DNA from: Streptomyces sp. NBC_00576
GTDB lineage: Bacteria > Actinomycetota > Actinomycetes > Streptomycetales > Streptomycetaceae
Reading direction: 5' to 3'
DNA: 64,000 nt
Assembly: GCF_036345175.1 (NCBI RefSeq)
Contig: NZ_CP107780.1
Coordinates: 6,138,001 to 6,202,000 of the forward strand
The stretch's first letter is position 1; each line of letters opens with the position of its first letter. Both the position numbers and the translations under genes were made by a program. The notes below the pieces were generated by a model. It saw nothing but the letters and a program-made list of their open reading frames with translations, did not search any database and was not told where the DNA came from. Below, piece after piece: positions 62,501 to 64,000 of the stretch.

Positions 62501-64000
62501 AGCGGCTCCAGCGCGGTCTACCTGGAGTCCACCTCCACCTATGACGGCTACGGACGGGCGCTGACCACCACCGACCTGACCGCCGACGTCACGGTCACCT
62601 CCGCGGGAGCGCTCACCAGGGCTGCCCGCACCGACGGACGGACCACCACCACCGCGTACATCCCGACCACGGGGTTCTCGACGAGCAACACGGTGACCAC
62701 CCCGCCCGCCACGCCGGGCGACAGCGCGACCACGCAGACGTCGACCACCGCCTTCGACGCCCTGCGCGGGCTGCCGCTCACCGAGACCGACACCAACGGG
62801 AAGGTCATCACCTACGCGTACGACGCGTTGGGCCGCACCACCAAGGTGTGGCAGGCGGACCGGACCACGAGCCAGACCCCGAGCTTCGAGTTCGGCTACA
62901 CCATCACCGACGGCAAGCCGGTCGTGGTGTCCACCAAGACCATCGGCAACTCGGGTGCCCAGGACACCTCGTACGCCTTCTACGACGGCTTCCTGCGATC
63001 CCGCCAGACGCAGGCCCCGGGTCCGAACGGCGGAACACTGCTGGCGGACACCTTCTACGACGAACGCGGCCTGACGGCCAAGGAGTTCGCCACCTACTAC
63101 ACCGACACCACCGCTCCCTCCACGACTCTGTTCAAGCCCGAGAACGCGCTGAGCGTGGAGACCCAGAACCGTTACACCTACGACGGTCTGGGCCGGGCGA
63201 CCGAGATACGGCAGATCGCCGGCAACGGAGACGGCGGAGCCGTCCTCAACGTCACGAAGACGATCTACGGCGGTGACCGCACCACAGTCATCCCGCCGGT
63301 CGGCGGAACCGCACAGACCACCGTCACCAACGCCCGCGGCCTCACAACCGAACTGCGCCTCCTGCGCTCCCGTGACGCCGACGCCGCCTACGACACCACG
63401 TCGTACGGCTACTCGCCGCGTGGTGAGCCGACCAGGGTCACCGACCCGGCGGGCAACTCCTGGACGTGGACGTACGACCTGATGGGCCGGCTCACCGACA
63501 CGACCGACCCCGACAAGGGCGCCAGCCACAGTGACTACGACGACCGCTCCCAGGCGACCAGCACCAAGGACGCCCGCGGTATCGTCCTCGCCGCCCTCTA
63601 CGACGGTCTGGGCCGCAAGACAGAGCTGCGGGACACCTCTTCGACCGGCACGCTGCGGGCCAAGTGGGTCTACGACACGATCAGTGGCGCCAAGGGTCAG
63701 CTCGCTTCCAGCTCGCGCTACAGCGGTGGCCAGGAGTACAAGTCGAGCGTCGTAGCCTACGACCGTCTGTACCGGCCGCTGCGCGCCTCGGTGACGATCC
63801 CGTCGGCCGAGGGAGCGCTGGCAGGCACCTATCTGTCGGCGACCACCTACAACGACTCGGGGACGGTGCAGGGCGTCGGCTACCCCAAGGCCGGTGACCT
63901 GGCCGCCAACACCGTCGCCTACACCTACGAGGACGCCACCCTGCGGCCCATCGGGGTCAGCGGCCCGCTGAACCTGACCGGGAGCACCAGCTACAGCCTC
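59555..64000 (+). CDS. RHS/YD-repeat secreted protein, C-terminus outside window
   Basis: 1482 codons are visible; the frame is open at the window end. Residues 1 to about 38 are a twin-basic signal peptide ending AVAQG. The N-terminal part (about 200-900) resembles SpvB/TcdB-type shell domains (YSSGGVDGRTGNTNN, WVGDGFDLAPGFIERSYKGC, VPNGTNSWKLQNDDG). YD repeats begin near residue 1080: YAYDALGRTTK, YTYDGLGRATE, WTYDLMGRLTD, ALYDGLGRKTE. RHS proteins wrap a C-terminal toxin in the repeat shell; the toxin and immunity gene, if any, are beyond base 64000. ATG at 59555 follows GGGAGGAAG. Partner of the upstream LamG protein. Confidence 0.9.
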   Translation, partial: MKTRSRARTGRPWRRVAIATAAVLTATLLQASGVPAVAQGWAKPALPQAESPVAGGPAGKAVPRKVTKGPRTPAKAPATSWPKATAAAVTLRQGATRVKGLPLTLDTRVKRSADAATGTYTVGTLSRAAAQKTGVDGPVFTLTPRQGGAQRGGKVRAGLDYSSFAGMYGGGYASRLTLVQLPACALTTPQKPQCRTTQPVQSVNDTEKQTLTTQAVALSASTATVLAATASASSGNGDYKATSLAASSTWSTDQSSGSFAWSYDMAVPKVPGGLTPKVGLSYSSGGVDGRTGNTNNQASWVGDGFDLAPGFIERSYKGCADDGATNADGNKPGDQCWAYDNATLSLNGSGGELVPNGTNSWKLQNDDGTKIDRIYGSTSDVRSNGARNDEYWRVTTPDGTQYFFGYNRLPGWASGNETTDSTWTVPVFGNNSGEPCNASTFAASWCQQGWRWNLDYVVDRHGNAAAYYYDKETNSYGRNLKAADDTPYVRGGTLDRIEYGLKSTAMYSAKALAKVNFTNSERCIPDSSTTCSSISTGSQYWYDTPWDLNCEAATDCDNGRSSPAFFTRKRLTGVTTQVLVSGAYSNVDGWKLAHRWGMADTDYQLLLDSIERTGYDGTASITLPKVTLAYTQLANRLDSTGDGYAPYIKSRLSTVADESGGQIDVGYSAPVCDAAALPTPETNTTRCFPQYIGGSTTDDPDRQWFNKYVVNTVTSTDRTGGSPDQVTLYDYLDGAAWHYDDDDGMTKEKSKTWSQWRGYGHVRVRSGGQGGASAMKSQADTYFLRGMDGDRQSSSGGTKSVSVTLDSGEGDPITDHESQAGFAYKTVGYSAPGGKVLSKSVTRPWFQQTAKKVRTWGTVTANFTGTASSKSWTSLDDGAGTKWQTTSGSDTHDTTTGLVTQSEDLGDTTTAADDQCTRTTYVSGSIPVDAPARVETVAKACDATTSRPADVMSDVRTAYDGGAYGAAPTKGDATRTAKLKQYSGSSAVYLESTSTYDGYGRALTTTDLTADVTVTSAGALTRAARTDGRTTTTAYIPTTGFSTSNTVTTPPATPGDSATTQTSTTAFDALRGLPLTETDTNGKVITYAYDALGRTTKVWQADRTTSQTPSFEFGYTITDGKPVVVSTKTIGNSGAQDTSYAFYDGFLRSRQTQAPGPNGGTLLADTFYDERGLTAKEFATYYTDTTAPSTTLFKPENALSVETQNRYTYDGLGRATEIRQIAGNGDGGAVLNVTKTIYGGDRTTVIPPVGGTAQTTVTNARGLTTELRLLRSRDADAAYDTTSYGYSPRGEPTRVTDPAGNSWTWTYDLMGRLTDTTDPDKGASHSDYDDRSQATSTKDARGIVLAALYDGLGRKTELRDTSSTGTLRAKWVYDTISGAKGQLASSSRYSGGQEYKSSVVAYDRLYRPLRASVTIPSAEGALAGTYLSATTYNDSGTVQGVGYPKAGDLAANTVAYTYEDATLRPIGVSGPLNLTGSTSYSL

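Noticed and set aside
60074..63529. 1151-codon minus-strand ORF opposite the RHS gene
   Set aside because: Antisense shadow of a long G+C-rich gene with clear YD repeats on the plus strand.

Overview
The window is very G+C-rich with strong G/C third-position codon use, frequent GTG starts and many ATGA/GTGA gene overlaps. It encodes marker genes I recognise from Streptomyces: wblA, crp, ssd, bldG and its anti-sigma partner, a H+-pyrophosphatase, topA with a Lys/Ala tail, and slp-type secreted tripeptidyl aminopeptidase. Gene order matches, from memory, the chromosome core of Streptomyces coelicolor roughly from SCO3580 down to SCO3540. Much of it also matches the Mycobacterium tuberculosis ponA2-whiB4-crp-nth-marP-ephE-acs-tad-topA-holB block, so this is old, vertically inherited actinobacterial core DNA.

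Layout. 1-5.3 kb: a bifunctional penicillin-binding protein (cut by the window start), the WhiB-like regulator WblA, and two overlapping ArsA-type ATPases. 5.3-9.8 kb: a DUF4177 protein, a RidA protein, a Nudix hydrolase, a metallo-beta-lactamase-fold hydrolase, and a nucleotidyltransferase/beta-propeller pair. 9.9-17.5 kb: Crp, endonuclease III, a CoA-type Nudix hydrolase, a MarP-like membrane serine protease, an epoxide-hydrolase-like enzyme, a holin-superfamily membrane protein and NhaA. 17.7-25.9 kb: acetyl-CoA synthetase, a SulP transporter fused to a carbonic anhydrase, a deacetylase-like lipoprotein, and a CooC/ParA-type ATPase divergent from a degenerate Fic-like protein. 25.9-26.3 kb: a non-coding gap with a rod-like RNA and a terminator, my best candidate for the 6S-like RNA of Streptomyces.

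26.3-32.9 kb: a HAD phosphatase, then a compact Tad-type secretion/pilus operon (ssd/tadZ, tadA, tadB, tadC, a small pilin-like DUF4244 protein, and two TadE-like pseudopilins). 32.9-51.9 kb: a MrfA-like DEAD/H helicase with a C-terminal zinc domain, bldG plus anti-sigma factor, hppA, a lipoprotein, a methyltransferase, topA, a membrane protein-thymidylate kinase fusion, holB, and a secreted peptidase. tRNA-Thr(CGT) follows at 52.0 kb.

Beyond tRNA-Thr the character changes: a 14-bp copy of tRNA sequence, long stretches without convincing genes, an acyltransferase, then two very large secreted proteins (a three-LamG-domain protein and an RHS/YD-repeat protein cut by the window end). This looks like accessory DNA next to a tRNA that may have been an integration target. 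The core half serves cell-wall synthesis, redox and cAMP-type regulation, DNA repair and topology, energy coupling and developmental sigma-factor control. The accessory end looks like cell-surface or intercellular-competition functions.
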